Shown: positions 45,953-55,385 of the stretch, piece after piece
Layout: every line of letters starts with the position of its first letter
Numbering within the stretch: position 1 is the stretch's first letter
DNA from: Paraburkholderia hospita
GTDB lineage: Bacteria; Pseudomonadota; Gammaproteobacteria; Burkholderiales; Burkholderiaceae
DNA: 64,000 bases
Assembly (NCBI RefSeq): GCF_002902965.1
Contig: NZ_CP026106.1
Span: 3,205,804-3,269,803, forward strand
Direction of reading: 5' to 3'
Made by a program: the position numbers and the translations under genes
Notes under the pieces: model-generated
Told to the model about the DNA's origin: nothing
What the model saw: the letters and a program-made list of their open reading frames with translations, nothing else
Databases searched by the model: none

Positions 45953-47542
45953 ATGAAAACCATCACGCGTCTCTACCGCTTCCGGATTGCCGGCATACTG
46001 TTCGCCAGCGTCGCCGTGCTGATTGCGCTCGCGAGTTGCGGCCTGGCGGGGCTCTCCAGGCTCGACGCGTACACGGACACGCTGTATCGGGGGAACATGC
46101 TTCCCATCGCGCAATTGAACGAGCTCCGCGCGGCCTCGCTCGATGCGCGCCGCGAATTCTGGAGGGCGAACCAGTTTCGCGATCACATGAGGACGGCCGC
46201 ATCGCTGAAGGTGGTCCAGGCAGACGAGGTGCGCATCGAGAACGCATGGAGGGCGTATTTTCCGTCCGGCGTCAGCTCCCCGCCCGAAGCATTGCTCGCT
46301 GGCAAGATCGCGAACAGTCTGCCGACGTTCCGCGCGATTCTCCGGAAAGCTGTCGCGTTACTGGAACGAGGCGATTACGAAGCGGCGGCCAAGTGGTTCG
46401 ACGGCAACATCGAGTTCCTCAACGGTTTCGATGTGCTGATAGGCAAGTGCATCGACACCAACACGTTGCAGGCGACGGAGCTTGCAGGCAAAAGCGAATC
46501 CATCTTTCGCGCGATGTTCTGGGCGACGTTCGCGTGCATCGTGATCTGCGTCGCGGGCGCGGTCAGCCTGTCGATCTGGCTCATGCGCCAGCGCGATGAC
46601 GCATTGAGCGAATCGCGCTATCACTTGTGGCTGGCCAATCGCGTGTTCGACCTGACGCGCGATGGCGTGATGATCACTGACTCGCATGGCAATATCGAGC
46701 GGGTCAATCCTGCCTTCACGCGGGTCACCGGCTACACGCAACAGGAAGTGCTAGGGCGCAATCCAAGGCTACTGAGCTCGGGCCGTCAGTCGCCCGAGTT
46801 CTATCGCGTGTTCTGGCGAAGCCTGAAGGAGACGGGTCACTGGCACGGTGAAGTGTGGAACCGCAAGAAGAGTGGCGACATCTATCTGGAGGCGCTGTCC
46901 ATTGCAGGCGTGCAAGAACGCGACGGCGGATACACGCACTATGTGGCGATCCTCAGCGACATTACGCAACGTCATCAGCACGAGCAGCGTCTGCGCAACC
47001 TCGCCACGCACGACGCGCTGACAGGACTACCCAACCGCGTGCTGCTCGACGAGCGTCTGAAGCACGCCATCTCCCGCGCGAAACGCCATGGAATGCACAT
47101 CGCCGTCATGTTCATCGATCTCGACGGCTTCAAGCAGGTCAACGACACGCGCGGGCACGCTGTCGGCGACGACGTATTGAAAGCCGTCGCCGAGCGGCTC
47201 GTGCATAGCGTCCGCGAAAGCGATACGGTCGCGCGGCTTGGCGGCGATGAGTTCGTCGTCATTCTGGAAGACGTCGGGAGCATGCGGCAAATCGAACCCG
47301 TGGCGCGGGCAGTGCTCAATGCAGTCGGCCGGCCGATCGCGCTTCCCGGCGACGCAGTGAGCGTCACACCAAGCGTCGGCATCAGCCTGTATCCCGATGA
47401 CGCTGCCAACGCGGAACAACTGCTTCTGCGGGCGGACCGCGCGATGTATGTCGCGAAGAACATGGGCAAGAACAACCTCTGCTTTTTCTCGACCCTCGAA
47501 GCGGCCAGCCATCCACAGCCGGCCATGACTGCGACGGCCTAG
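45953..47542 (+). CDS. Membrane diguanylate cyclase with 4-helix sensor, PAS and GGDEF
   Basis: 529 residues from ATG 45953, which directly precedes the first transmembrane helix (about 10-35). A periplasmic four-helix-bundle sensor like those of chemoreceptors (about 36-190) and a second helix (about 192-215) lead to a PAS domain (about 225-345, DGVMITDSHGNIERVNPAF) and a GGDEF domain (about 355-515). The active-site loop ARLGGDEFVVIL is intact, so synthesis of cyclic di-GMP is expected. No RxxD inhibitory site directly precedes it. No EAL domain is present. Confidence 0.88.
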   Translation: MKTITRLYRFRIAGILFASVAVLIALASCGLAGLSRLDAYTDTLYRGNMLPIAQLNELRAASLDARREFWRANQFRDHMRTAASLKVVQADEVRIENAWRAYFPSGVSSPPEALLAGKIANSLPTFRAILRKAVALLERGDYEAAAKWFDGNIEFLNGFDVLIGKCIDTNTLQATELAGKSESIFRAMFWATFACIVICVAGAVSLSIWLMRQRDDALSESRYHLWLANRVFDLTRDGVMITDSHGNIERVNPAFTRVTGYTQQEVLGRNPRLLSSGRQSPEFYRVFWRSLKETGHWHGEVWNRKKSGDIYLEALSIAGVQERDGGYTHYVAILSDITQRHQHEQRLRNLATHDALTGLPNRVLLDERLKHAISRAKRHGMHIAVMFIDLDGFKQVNDTRGHAVGDDVLKAVAERLVHSVRESDTVARLGGDEFVVILEDVGSMRQIEPVARAVLNAVGRPIALPGDAVSVTPSVGISLYPDDAANAEQLLLRADRAMYVAKNMGKNNLCFFSTLEAASHPQPAMTATA

Positions 47543-47563
47543 TGGCCGTTTAGTGCCGGGACC

Positions 47564-47845
47564 TCACGGTTCAGGATTGTCGAGATCCGACTGCACGACG
47601 GTTTCGCCGTGACGTTGCGCGGCTTCGCGCGCCTGGTCGCCGTCGGTGAACGGACCGATGTCGGGTGCGCCCGTGAACGGAAACAGCAACCGGCCATCTG
47701 TCTTGCGGACAACCTTCAACTGGCCCATGTACGAACCTTCCGTCGTGCGGCGGTAGGTGGCGTAGATCTGATAGTCGTCCGTCGACTCGGGTTTCGAGGC
47801 CACAGCATTGCGCGCTTTCGGGAAAATCATCCGTGGCCTTGTCAT
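47564..47845 (-). CDS. DUF6723-like small protein
   Basis: 93 residues with a GGGAG site ahead of the start at 47845. Sequence such as YQIYATYRRTTEGSYMGQLK and LLFPFTGAPDIGPFTDGDQA suggests a small beta-rich domain; I recall it as DUF6723 of Burkholderiaceae. No signal peptide. Function unknown. Confidence 0.65.
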   Translation of the reverse strand: MTRPRMIFPKARNAVASKPESTDDYQIYATYRRTTEGSYMGQLKVVRKTDGRLLFPFTGAPDIGPFTDGDQAREAAQRHGETVVQSDLDNPEP

Positions 47846-48212
47846 CTTGCAACTCCCCTCCCTGTGGATGCCGGACTCGGCGCTTTCGCCGGCAACCGGT
47901 TGAAATGACGCATTCCTCTGCGCAGTGAATGCGCACGAACGCGCGACGGTTCATGCCGACGCGGCAAAAATTGCCGCTATCGCGACGCCCGCTGTCGAGA
48001 CGGTATTCACGAGATGCTCCTGTGTTTGACGTCCTTGCATTCCCTTTCAGCAAGCGACGTACCGCTTTTCGGCCGACGCTTCACGAGCGCGACGCGCGGC
48101 ACGTCTGGCCGCATGTGCGATGTGCACCGCGCTCGTCGGGAACGGCGCATGCTCGAATAGATGAGCCGCAGCGCAACGCCATGCGTCTTTGCAATGGGAA
48201 AAGGAGAGCGAC
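47846..48212. other. Noncoding stretch
   Basis: 367 bases between the minus-strand DUF6723-like gene and the small + strand gene at 48213. No credible gene or repeat; the AAAGGAGA site of the small gene lies at its right end. Confidence 0.4.
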
Positions 48213-48362
48213 ATGCCACTCAAGCGAGGCACATCGAAGGAAACGATCGGGCACAACGTCAAGGCCGAAAAGAAGGCGGGCAAATCGCAGAAGCAATCTG
48301 TCGCCATTGCGCTGAATCAGGCGCGCAAGTCAGGCGCAAAGATTCCGAAGAAGCACAGCTAG
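48213..48362 (+). CDS. Small basic conserved protein
   Basis: 49 residues with AAAGGAGA 5-8 nt upstream of ATG 48213. It begins MPLKRGTSKETIGHNVKAEK and ends in GAKIPKKHS, with about a quarter Lys and a central KQSVAIALNQARKSG motif. I recall many short proteins of this type in Burkholderiales and other proteobacteria (near DUF6496), role unknown; the charge suggests nucleic-acid contact. The strong ribosome site and family-like motif support it despite its size. Confidence 0.7.
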   Translation: MPLKRGTSKETIGHNVKAEKKAGKSQKQSVAIALNQARKSGAKIPKKHS

Positions 48363-48434
48363 ATATCCGATGTGACGCTGCGCGGGCGGATCGATCCGGT
48401 CGCGCAGCGCCTGCGTGAAGTGGTTCCGCACAGG

Positions 48435-48836
48435 CTAGTGCGCGCGCTCTTCGTCGTATTCGGGACGCACGCCGCGCGGCAGCCACGGTTCCTTGTGCTT
48501 GCACCAGAGTTCATACGTGGGCTCGAACAGTCCCGTCTCGTCAAAAGCGCCAAGCGGTAAAGCGATTTCATCGCGATCGGCGTACATCATGAACGCCACC
48601 GATCCGCACAGCGGACAGAAATGACGCCGGCCCTGTTCCGAGCTTCGCCACTCGCGCGTGTCGCCCGTCAACGTGACGGCGCTGCGGTCGAAGATCGCGT
48701 AAGAGCTGAAGGCCGATCCGTGCACCTGCCGACATGTCATGCAATGACACATACCGACGCGCATCGGCGAACCGATCGCGCGGAAACGCACGGCGCCGCA
48801 CGCGCACCCGCCTCCATACGTCTTTTGCTGGTTCAT
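48435..48836 (-). CDS. GFA/CENP-V-family zinc protein
   Basis: 133 residues from the ATG at 48834-48836. Zinc-binding cysteines are in GGGCACGAVRF (CxC), MCHCMTCRQVHG (CxxC region) and FCPLCGS (CxxC). This is the glutathione-dependent formaldehyde-activating enzyme-like fold; most members are not proven GFA enzymes. The pattern is complete. Monocistronic. Confidence 0.85.
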   Translation of the reverse strand: MNQQKTYGGGCACGAVRFRAIGSPMRVGMCHCMTCRQVHGSAFSSYAIFDRSAVTLTGDTREWRSSEQGRRHFCPLCGSVAFMMYADRDEIALPLGAFDETGLFEPTYELWCKHKEPWLPRGVRPEYDEERAH

Positions 48837-48958
48837 CGCGTCTCTCCATTGAGGTTGAGCTTTGTTGACACGCAGGGAACATACCAATGATGATGCCGCG
48901 AAATTCCGCAGCAATCATCCCGGACGCAACGCCTATACTGCATCGATAAACTCCGGTT

Positions 48959-48988
48959 CGCCGGGTGCCGGCGCGACGGCACCCGGCG
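48959..48988. promoter_or_regulatory. Perfect 12-bp inverted repeat upstream of a hybrid kinase
   Basis: CGCCGGGTGCCG, 6-nt loop, CGGCACCCGGCG. It ends 21 bp before ATG 49010 and covers the alternative GTG start at 48965. As RNA it would form a very stable hairpin close to the ribosome site; as DNA it could be an operator. There is no T run, so a terminator is unlikely. Confidence 0.6.
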
Positions 48989-49009
48989 AACCATTCTCTA
49001 TCGCACATT

Positions 49010-50797
49010 ATGAGTGACGGTATCGAAAGCGCCCGCCGGGCGGGCGTACTGCGCACGGACGATCTGAAAGACCGGCCGGCGCGCGCACCCGATCATGCCG
49101 CCGAAGTCCGCACGCTCGTCATCGTCGCAAGCGCACAAACGGGACGCCGCGACACTTTGCTGCAAGCCATCGCCGATGCGGCGCTCGGCGCGTGCCGCGC
49201 AGGCAGCGCGGGCATCAGCCTGCTTGAAACGACGAGCGAAGGCGCAGCCGTGTTCCGCTGGCGCGCGGTCGCCGGCGCGTGCGCGGCGTTCGAAGGCAAA
49301 ACCACGGCGTGGGCCGAATGTCCGTGCGGGATGACGCTCGAACTCGGCGCGCCGCAACTGTTCGTCGAGCCGCACACCTTCTTCAAGAGCCTGCGCGATG
49401 CGGGGGCGGTCATCACCGAAGGCATCATCACGCCGATTCCGATTCGTTGCCCCGCGTCGAAGCCGCTCGGTGCGATCTGGGTCGCGTCACACGATGCACA
49501 TCGTTTCGATCGCGAAGACGTGCGCCTGCTCGGCAATCTTGCCGTGCTTGCGGGCGCGGCGCTCACGCTGCTCGACGCGCAACAGGCCGCCGAAGCGGAA
49601 ACCGAGGCCGCGCAACAGGCGCGGCGCGCGCTCGAAGACGCTGCGCACCGGCGCGACGAATTCATCGCGATGCTCGGCCATGAACTGCGCAATCCGATGG
49701 CGCCCATCGACAGTTCCATTGCCGCGCTCAAGCTGCTGTGCACAGGCCAGGAGCAGGCCAACGATGTCCTCGCCATCGCGCAACGGCAGATGCGCCAACT
49801 GCGCACGCTCGTCGACGATCTGCTCGATGCCGCGCGCCTGCGGCACGGCAAACTCGCGATCAAGTACAGCCGCACGTCACTGAACGAGATCGTGTATGAC
49901 GCGATCACGGCGCTCAAGCATCACATCGACGCACGCAAGCATCGCCTCGTGATCGAAGGGCTCGATCAGCCCGTTTATGTGCGCGCCGATCATGTACGCC
50001 TGAGCCAAGTGGTCGGCAACCTGCTGTCGAACGCGGCCAAATACACGCCTGCGGGCGGCACGCTGCAACTGCGCGTGCAAACGGACACGGACAGCGCAGC
50101 CGATGAGGCAGCGCACAGCGGCATGGTGTCGATCGTCATCGAGGACAACGGCGTCGGCATGAGTCCCGACGCGCTCGAGCATGTGTTTGAACTGTTCGCG
50201 CAGTCGCCATCGAGCGCGCGCCGCTCAGAAGGCGGACTCGGCATCGGGCTCGCGGTCGCGAAGCGGCTCATCGAACTGCATGGCGGCACCATTACGCTCG
50301 ACAGCCAAGGCGTCGGGCTTGGCACACGCGTCGTCCTACGGCTGCCGATACTCGACCGTGAGACGCGCATCGCGCACGATGCAACGGCGGCGTCGGCCGC
50401 GACGAGCGCCGAGCCGAGCCGCATCCTGCTCGTCGACGACAACGCCGACGCGCTCGACGCGCTGCATCTGCTGCTCGAACTCGAAGGTCACGATGTGATC
50501 ATCGCGCGCAGCGGCCGCGATGCGTTGAAGGTCGCGGCGCAAGCCTTGCCCGAGGTGGGCATCATCGATATCGGCATGCCGGAGATGGACGGCTTCGAAG
50601 TGGCGCGCGCCATCCGCTCGAACAAGGCGCTGGCGCACATGTTCCTGATCGCGCTGACGGGCTACTCCTCCGAATCCGACAAGTCGCGCGCGCTCGCGGC
50701 AGGCTTCGACTATCACCTGACGAAGCCTGTTTCGATGGAACGGCTCGCCGACGTGCTGTCGCATCGCGACGGCCGGAACATCAGCGGTCTTGTCTGA
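49010..50797 (+). CDS. Soluble hybrid sensor kinase: GAF-HisKA-HATPase-REC
   Basis: 595 residues from ATG 49010. A GAF domain (about 40-190) is followed by a short coiled coil and HisKA with His224 in MLGHELRNPMAPI. The HATPase domain has VVGNLLSNAAKYTPAGG (N box) and GGLGIGLAVAKRLIELHGG (G2). The C-terminal receiver domain has phospho-acceptor Asp520 in IIDIGMPEMDG. No membrane helix, so it senses a cytoplasmic signal. The upstream hairpin (48959-48988) may control translation. No partner regulator gene is adjacent. Confidence 0.88.
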   Translation: MSDGIESARRAGVLRTDDLKDRPARAPDHAAEVRTLVIVASAQTGRRDTLLQAIADAALGACRAGSAGISLLETTSEGAAVFRWRAVAGACAAFEGKTTAWAECPCGMTLELGAPQLFVEPHTFFKSLRDAGAVITEGIITPIPIRCPASKPLGAIWVASHDAHRFDREDVRLLGNLAVLAGAALTLLDAQQAAEAETEAAQQARRALEDAAHRRDEFIAMLGHELRNPMAPIDSSIAALKLLCTGQEQANDVLAIAQRQMRQLRTLVDDLLDAARLRHGKLAIKYSRTSLNEIVYDAITALKHHIDARKHRLVIEGLDQPVYVRADHVRLSQVVGNLLSNAAKYTPAGGTLQLRVQTDTDSAADEAAHSGMVSIVIEDNGVGMSPDALEHVFELFAQSPSSARRSEGGLGIGLAVAKRLIELHGGTITLDSQGVGLGTRVVLRLPILDRETRIAHDATAASAATSAEPSRILLVDDNADALDALHLLLELEGHDVIIARSGRDALKVAAQALPEVGIIDIGMPEMDGFEVARAIRSNKALAHMFLIALTGYSSESDKSRALAAGFDYHLTKPVSMERLADVLSHRDGRNISGLV

Positions 50798-50859
50798 CGT
50801 TAATCCCGCTTGCGCTAAAGGTGAGCCGGGACGTGCGCGTCGACGTCACTTTGCAGAGG

Positions 50860-51002
50860 TCCCGCAAACTCTCACCATTGATCGATCCGCACTCGTCACG
50901 GCATCTTTGACGATACCCGCAAAGCCTTATCCATCAAGGGCTTGCACTTTGTGGCGTTGCGCGTTCCGAGGGCTTTTCACTCACTCCCGTAAGTTCTCAC
51001 CT
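50860..51002 (+). repeat. Two dispersed 17-bp origin elements
   Basis: TCCCGCAAACTCTCACC at 50860-50876 and TCCCGTAAGTTCTCACC at 50986-51002, same orientation, in the 393-bp gap between the hybrid kinase and the oxidoreductase gene. Nothing else was recognised in the gap. Confidence 0.7.
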
Positions 51003-51190
51003 TTACGCCACGCGGCGCGCTTGCCGCTGTCTTCTGTTCGCAGACCCAGGTAACGAACTGCGCTTCCACTTGCTTGTTCACAGCCATGCATTTCTGTTTG
51101 GTCGTCGTGCTAAATCGTTGATTTACCAGGGTTCTGGATTCGCCGATCATGTCTTCCGTCAACTGCGTTCATCTTCTGCCGGAGCACACC

Positions 51191-52177
51191 ATGTCCATGC
51201 AAGCCCTCGTTCTCAGCCAGTACAAAGGTCCCCTCGTACCGACCACGATGCCCATTCCCGAACCGGCACGCGGCGAAGTGCTCGTGCGGATCAGCGCAAG
51301 CGGCCTCAATCCGCTCGACACGAAGATTCGCGCGGGCAGCGCCGCGCATGCGCGTCATCCGTTGCCGCTCGTGCTCGGCATCGATCTCGCGGGCGTGGTC
51401 GTCGCACTCGGCGCGGACGTGACGCGCTTCAAGATCGGCAACGAGGTCTATGGGATGACGGGCGGCGTCGGCGGCATCCAGGGTTCGCTTGCGCAATACG
51501 CGGCCGTCGACGCGCAACTGCTCGCACACAAGCCGTCCAATCTGTCGATGCGCGAAGCCGCCGCGTTGCCGCTCGCGTTCATCACGTCGTATGCGGGCAT
51601 CGTCGACCGCGCGCACTTGCAGGCGGGTCAAACCGTGCTCGTGCAAGGCGGTGCGGGCGGTGTCGGGCACGTGTCGGTGCAGTTGGCGCGCGCGCTCGGC
51701 GCACGAGTCTTCGCAACGGCGAGCGCGCGTGATCAGGATCTCGTCGTGCGACTCGGCGCGACGCCGATCGACTACGCGGCGCGCACGGTCGAACAATATG
51801 TTGGCGAACTGACCGCGGGCGAAGGTTTCGATCTCGTCGTCGATACGGTCGGCGGCGCAACGCTCGATGCATCGTTCGCGGCCGTCCGGCATTTCGGGCA
51901 TGTCGTGAGCGCGCTCGGTTGGGGCACGCATGCGCTCGCGCCGCTGTCGTTCCGCGAGGCCACGTATTCCGGTGTGTTCACGCTGCATCCGTTGCTCACC
52001 GGTCAGCATCGCGCGCATCACGGCGAGATGCTCGCCGAGGCGACGCGTCTTGCGGAACAGGGCAAGCTTGCGCCGTATCTCGATCCGCGCCGCTTCGATC
52101 TCGCATCGGCGGAACGCGCGTATGACGCGATCACGGAGCGCACTGCGCGCGGCAAGATCGTGGTTGAAATCGAATGA
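51191..52177 (+). CDS. Zinc-independent quinone oxidoreductase (MDR family)
   Basis: 328 residues from ATG 51191 (GGAG at 51181). The MDR catalytic domain starts MQALVLSQYKGPLVP, and the NADPH-binding motif is VLVQGGAGGVGHVSVQLARA (about 140-160). The cysteine and histidine zinc ligands of alcohol dehydrogenases are absent, indicating the quinone reductase/enoyl reductase branch. Convergent with the LysR gene 15 nt away. Confidence 0.85.
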   Translation: MSMQALVLSQYKGPLVPTTMPIPEPARGEVLVRISASGLNPLDTKIRAGSAAHARHPLPLVLGIDLAGVVVALGADVTRFKIGNEVYGMTGGVGGIQGSLAQYAAVDAQLLAHKPSNLSMREAAALPLAFITSYAGIVDRAHLQAGQTVLVQGGAGGVGHVSVQLARALGARVFATASARDQDLVVRLGATPIDYAARTVEQYVGELTAGEGFDLVVDTVGGATLDASFAAVRHFGHVVSALGWGTHALAPLSFREATYSGVFTLHPLLTGQHRAHHGEMLAEATRLAEQGKLAPYLDPRRFDLASAERAYDAITERTARGKIVVEIE

Positions 52178-52192
52178 CGGCGGCAGGTCGGC

Positions 52193-53062
52193 TCACACGT
52201 TCGCGAGCCGCTCGATCACGACATCGAGCAACGCGCGCAGACGTGCGAGACGTTTCAGGTCGCGATGGTAGCCAAGCCAAACGTCGCGGCCCGGCGGTGC
52301 TTCGCCCAGATCGATGCGTCGCAGGCCCGGCGTGTTGTCGCCGAGCGGACACGGCAGCACCGCGAAGCCGCCGCCTTCGGCGCACATTCGCGCCTGCACG
52401 CCGCGGTTGTTGCTTGCGTACGCGATGTGCGCGTTCGGCAGCATCTGCCGGATCCACGCGACGTCGGGCAACTCGCCGAACGCGGTATCCATGGTGATGA
52501 GCGACTGGCCTGCGCCATCACCGCGCGCGGGCGCGACGAGATCGATGCGCCCATAGAGCGCGTAGTCCATGTGCATCAACTTGCGCTGGATGACGTCGGG
52601 TTCGTCGAACGGTGTGATGCGGAACACCAGATCGGCCTCGCGGCGCGCGAGGTTGTAGCGGCGAGAATCGGTGATCAGTTCGATCGACATCTGCGGATGG
52701 CGCGTAAGAAAGCCAGCGAACACCGGCGTCAGCACATGAATGCCGTACCAGTCCGACGACGAGACACGCAGCGCGCCCGTTAGTTGCTGCTCGTTGCCCG
52801 CAAGCGAACGCATGAACGCGTGCGCTTCTTCTTCCATGCGCTCGGCGTAGGTCAACACGGCATGACCTTCGTCGGTCAGCACGAAGCCTTCAGCCGTGCG
52901 CTGAAACAGCGTGTGGCCGACGGCTTCCTCGAGCGCGCGCAGACGCCGGCCCATAGTCGGCTGGGTCTGTCCTAGCTGGCGCGCGGCCGCGCCCAGCGTG
53001 CCGCAGCGCGCGACGGCAAGGAAGATCCGCACGTCGCTCCAGTCCAGTTTCGAATCATTCAT
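52193..53062 (-). CDS. LysR-family transcriptional regulator
   Basis: 289 residues from the ATG at 53060-53062. The winged helix-turn-helix reads FLAVARCGTLGAAARQLGQT then QPTMGRRLRALEE. It faces away from the 17-bp element group at 53172-53374 in its upstream region. It is convergent with the oxidoreductase gene and may regulate it from the far side, but this is uncertain. Confidence 0.88.
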   Translation of the reverse strand: MNDSKLDWSDVRIFLAVARCGTLGAAARQLGQTQPTMGRRLRALEEAVGHTLFQRTAEGFVLTDEGHAVLTYAERMEEEAHAFMRSLAGNEQQLTGALRVSSSDWYGIHVLTPVFAGFLTRHPQMSIELITDSRRYNLARREADLVFRITPFDEPDVIQRKLMHMDYALYGRIDLVAPARGDGAGQSLITMDTAFGELPDVAWIRQMLPNAHIAYASNNRGVQARMCAEGGGFAVLPCPLGDNTPGLRRIDLGEAPPGRDVWLGYHRDLKRLARLRALLDVVIERLANV

Positions 53063-53171
53063 AGACGCCTTCAGCCGCATGCGATAGGTCGCGTTGCCTG
53101 CGATTATGAACGGCGTCGGCGAGCTTGCGGTGATCGTCGTGCTCGCTGGATTTGCACAGTTGCCTCGTGAA

Positions 53172-53374
53172 GGTGAGAGGTTTCAGGAGCACGTCGGATG
53201 GGTATCTGGCATCCCGCAAAACCTCACCTTTGATGAGCGCATGCTCGTTGCGAGGCCACCTGTTTGAATGCCGCGCGTGCTTTTGCAGCCTTTATAGCGG
53301 GGTTTTGGCGCTTCAGGTGATGCAACGACTGCGTCTCCGGTTCACCGCACGCATGACTCCCGAAAAGCCTCACC
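53172..53374. repeat. Three dispersed 17-bp origin elements, one inverted
   Basis: GGTGAGAGGTTTCAGGA at 53172-53188 (the only dispersed copy in reverse orientation), TCCCGCAAAACCTCACC at 53212-53228 and TCCCGAAAAGCCTCACC at 53358-53374. They occupy the 334-bp gap between the LysR start and the end of the outer-membrane gene. The first two form a divergent pair, with the conserved GGTGAG/CTCACC ends outermost. No other feature was seen in the gap. Confidence 0.7.
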
Positions 53375-53396
53375 CATCACGACGAGTGAACCGATC

Positions 53397-53924
53397 TCAG
53401 AACTTCACCTTCACCTGAAACCCGATTGTGAAAGGCAGGTTATCGGAAGGGATAGGCGGAATCACAATGAAGTTAGCCCCGACGCGCTTGTATTCGACCA
53501 TCACGATCGGCGCGGCCACGGGTCCAATCGTGTGATCGTGGCCAAGTCCCCAGTTGCCGTAGTTGTAGCCGGAGATAATGCCGCCCATCACGGCAAGGCG
53601 AATGAAGCCCCAGTGCACGAACTCGGGCGCCCACACGCCGCCGCCGTACCACGATGGACGACGCAACGAATTGCGGAAGCCGCCCGCCGTCAGCGCCCAT
53701 TGCCCGTTGAGCCAGCACTCGACGCCAAGACCAGGATTGAACTGCTCGAAGTCGGTGCCCGGGTCCGGGTTGATATGATATGAGCCGAGCATGGCATCGA
53801 CCCACACGCCGCCGCTGCACCAGTCGGCTGCCTGCGCACCCGACGCTCCCATCAAACCGATGCCTGCTACCGCTGCCGCCGCGCATGCTCGACGAATCTT
53901 GTTCTTGATCTTTCCAAACGGCAT
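53397..53924 (-). CDS. Outer-membrane beta-barrel-like protein
   Basis: 175 residues with signal peptide ending AQA (about residue 32). The mature chain has alternating aromatic/glycine strands (SYHINPDPGTDFEQFNPGLG, WALTAGGFRNSLRRPSWYGG, GGIISGYNYGNWG) and ends in VKVKF. I recall similar small proteins in Burkholderia hosts and phages. PagP-like acylation was considered, but no active-site set could be assigned. Confidence 0.65.
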   Translation of the reverse strand: MPFGKIKNKIRRACAAAAVAGIGLMGASGAQAADWCSGGVWVDAMLGSYHINPDPGTDFEQFNPGLGVECWLNGQWALTAGGFRNSLRRPSWYGGGVWAPEFVHWGFIRLAVMGGIISGYNYGNWGLGHDHTIGPVAAPIVMVEYKRVGANFIVIPPIPSDNLPFTIGFQVKVKF

Positions 53925-54136
53925 GTGCTCTCCGCAACCGGTCGCGCGCCGGCGTCTGAATGTCGCGATTAGTGTCGAATTCCTCTCCAGTCGCGCACTC
54001 TACCCCACAAATCTTGCAGTGAGATGGAGTGTGCGCTCGGAACGACAGCACGCGCGCAAACGCCAACGATAGCGAACAAACGGTTACGGTCCGGTGAACG
54101 CGCCGCGCGCGCGTTCACCGTCGATATGACCGTGGA

Positions 54137-54613
54137 TTACAGGCCCAGCTCCGTCAGCCCCGGATGATCGTCCGGACGGCGGCCCAGCGGCCAGCGGTAC
54201 AGTCGATCTTCTTCGCGGATCGGCTTGTCGTTGATGCTCGCGTGGCGATACGCCATCAGTCCGTTCTCGTCGAATTCCCAGTTCTCGTTGCCGTACGAAC
54301 GGAACCAGTTGCCCGAGTCGTCGTGCCACTCATAGGCGAAGCGCACGGCGATGCGGTTGTCGGTGAAGGCCCACAGTTCCTTGATCAGCCGGTAGTCGAG
54401 TTCCCTCGCCCACTTGCGCTGCAGAAACGTAACGATCTCCGGACGCCCCGTGGGGAAATCCGCACGGTTACGCCATTTGCTATCCGGCGTGTAAGCCAGT
54501 GACACGCGCTCAGGCTCGCGCGTATTCCATGCATCTTCAGCGGCGCGCACTTTCTGGATGGCCGTCTCGCGCGTGAAGGGCGGGACGGGAGGACGTCTTT
54601 CGATATCAGCCAT
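54137..54613 (-). CDS. DUF1348/NTF2-like protein
   Basis: 158 residues from the ATG at 54611-54613. [57 protein letters not shown] and [20 protein letters not shown] are the conserved blocks of the DUF1348 group of the NTF2 superfamily. Enzymatic role unknown. It follows the TetR gene by 22 nt on the same strand, so it is probably controlled by it. Confidence 0.85.
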   Translation of the reverse strand: MADIERRPPVPPFTRETAIQKVRAAEDAWNTREPERVSLAYTPDSKWRNRADFPTGRPEIVTFLQRKWARELDYRLIKELWAFTDNRIAVRFAYEWHDDSGNWFRSYGNENWEFDENGLMAYRHASINDKPIREEDRLYRWPLGRRPDDHPGLTELGL

Positions 54614-54635
54614 GATGGTTCCTCGTTGAACTGCG

Positions 54636-55268
54636 TCAGGTGGACGCTCGCCCATTGGACGAGCGGGTGCTTGCACTGTTGGAATCGAGCAGATGCCCGG
54701 CTGCGGTGCGCGCGTCGAGCGCGGCATCGGCGTCGCCGCTCACGAGCGCGACGCCGATCGCGCCGTCGATCAGGATCAGCCATTGCCGCGACAGCCGCGC
54801 CGCGCGCCGGCTATCGCCGCCCGTCGATGCGACGTATTCGTCGCATTGCGCGCGCACGAAGGCGAGCAGACGCTCCTTGTGTTCGCGTGCGACGACGCGA
54901 ATCGGATCGTCAGGCGAAGCGATCTCGCCCGCGGCGTTGAGAAACGCGCAGCCATGAAAATCTTCCGATACGAACCATTCGCGCAATACGTCGAACATGG
55001 CGAGCATGCGCGCGCGCGGATGCTTGCCACGGCGTAAGGTTCCTTCGATAAACCATTTCATCCAGCGTTCGTCGCGCCGCTCGAGCGCGGCCGCCACCAA
55101 CGCATCTTTCGATTCGAAATGCGTGTAGAAACTTTTGCGCGCCGTGCCCGATTGCCGGACGATCGCATCCACGCCCGTTGCGTGAATGCCGCCCGCGTAA
55201 ATCAGCGCTTCCGCGGCGTCGAGCAGCCGTTCGCGCGCGCTGCCAGTCGTGTCGTCGAGAGTAGCCAT
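54636..55268 (-). CDS. TetR/AcrR-family transcriptional regulator
   Basis: 210 residues. The N-terminal helix-turn-helix (about 10-58) includes [20 protein letters not shown] and [20 protein letters not shown]. The C-terminal ligand domain is helical, with unknown effector. It is first in an operon with the DUF1348 gene. A palindrome-like sequence AGAACGATCATTCT sits 12 bp upstream of its start and may be its own operator. It is divergent from the third YceI gene. Confidence 0.88.
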   Translation of the reverse strand: MATLDDTTGSARERLLDAAEALIYAGGIHATGVDAIVRQSGTARKSFYTHFESKDALVAAALERRDERWMKWFIEGTLRRGKHPRARMLAMFDVLREWFVSEDFHGCAFLNAAGEIASPDDPIRVVAREHKERLLAFVRAQCDEYVASTGGDSRRAARLSRQWLILIDGAIGVALVSGDADAALDARTAAGHLLDSNSASTRSSNGRAST

Positions 55269-55279
55269 GCGCGAAGGGT

Positions 55280-55293
55280 AGAACGATCATTCT
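55280..55293. promoter_or_regulatory. Imperfect palindrome between tetR and yceI-like genes
   Basis: AGAACGATCATTCT, one mismatched base pair in an otherwise symmetrical 14-mer, 12 bp from the TetR start. Typical placement for TetR self-repression. It could also affect the divergent YceI gene at 55386. Confidence 0.4.
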
Positions 55294-55385
55294 CCTTCGT
55301 CAAGTATTCGCTCGCTTCGCATTTGCGGTCACTTCGGCGCTTCAGGCATTATCGTGTTGGAGAACCGTTCAAAAGGATGAGTGTC

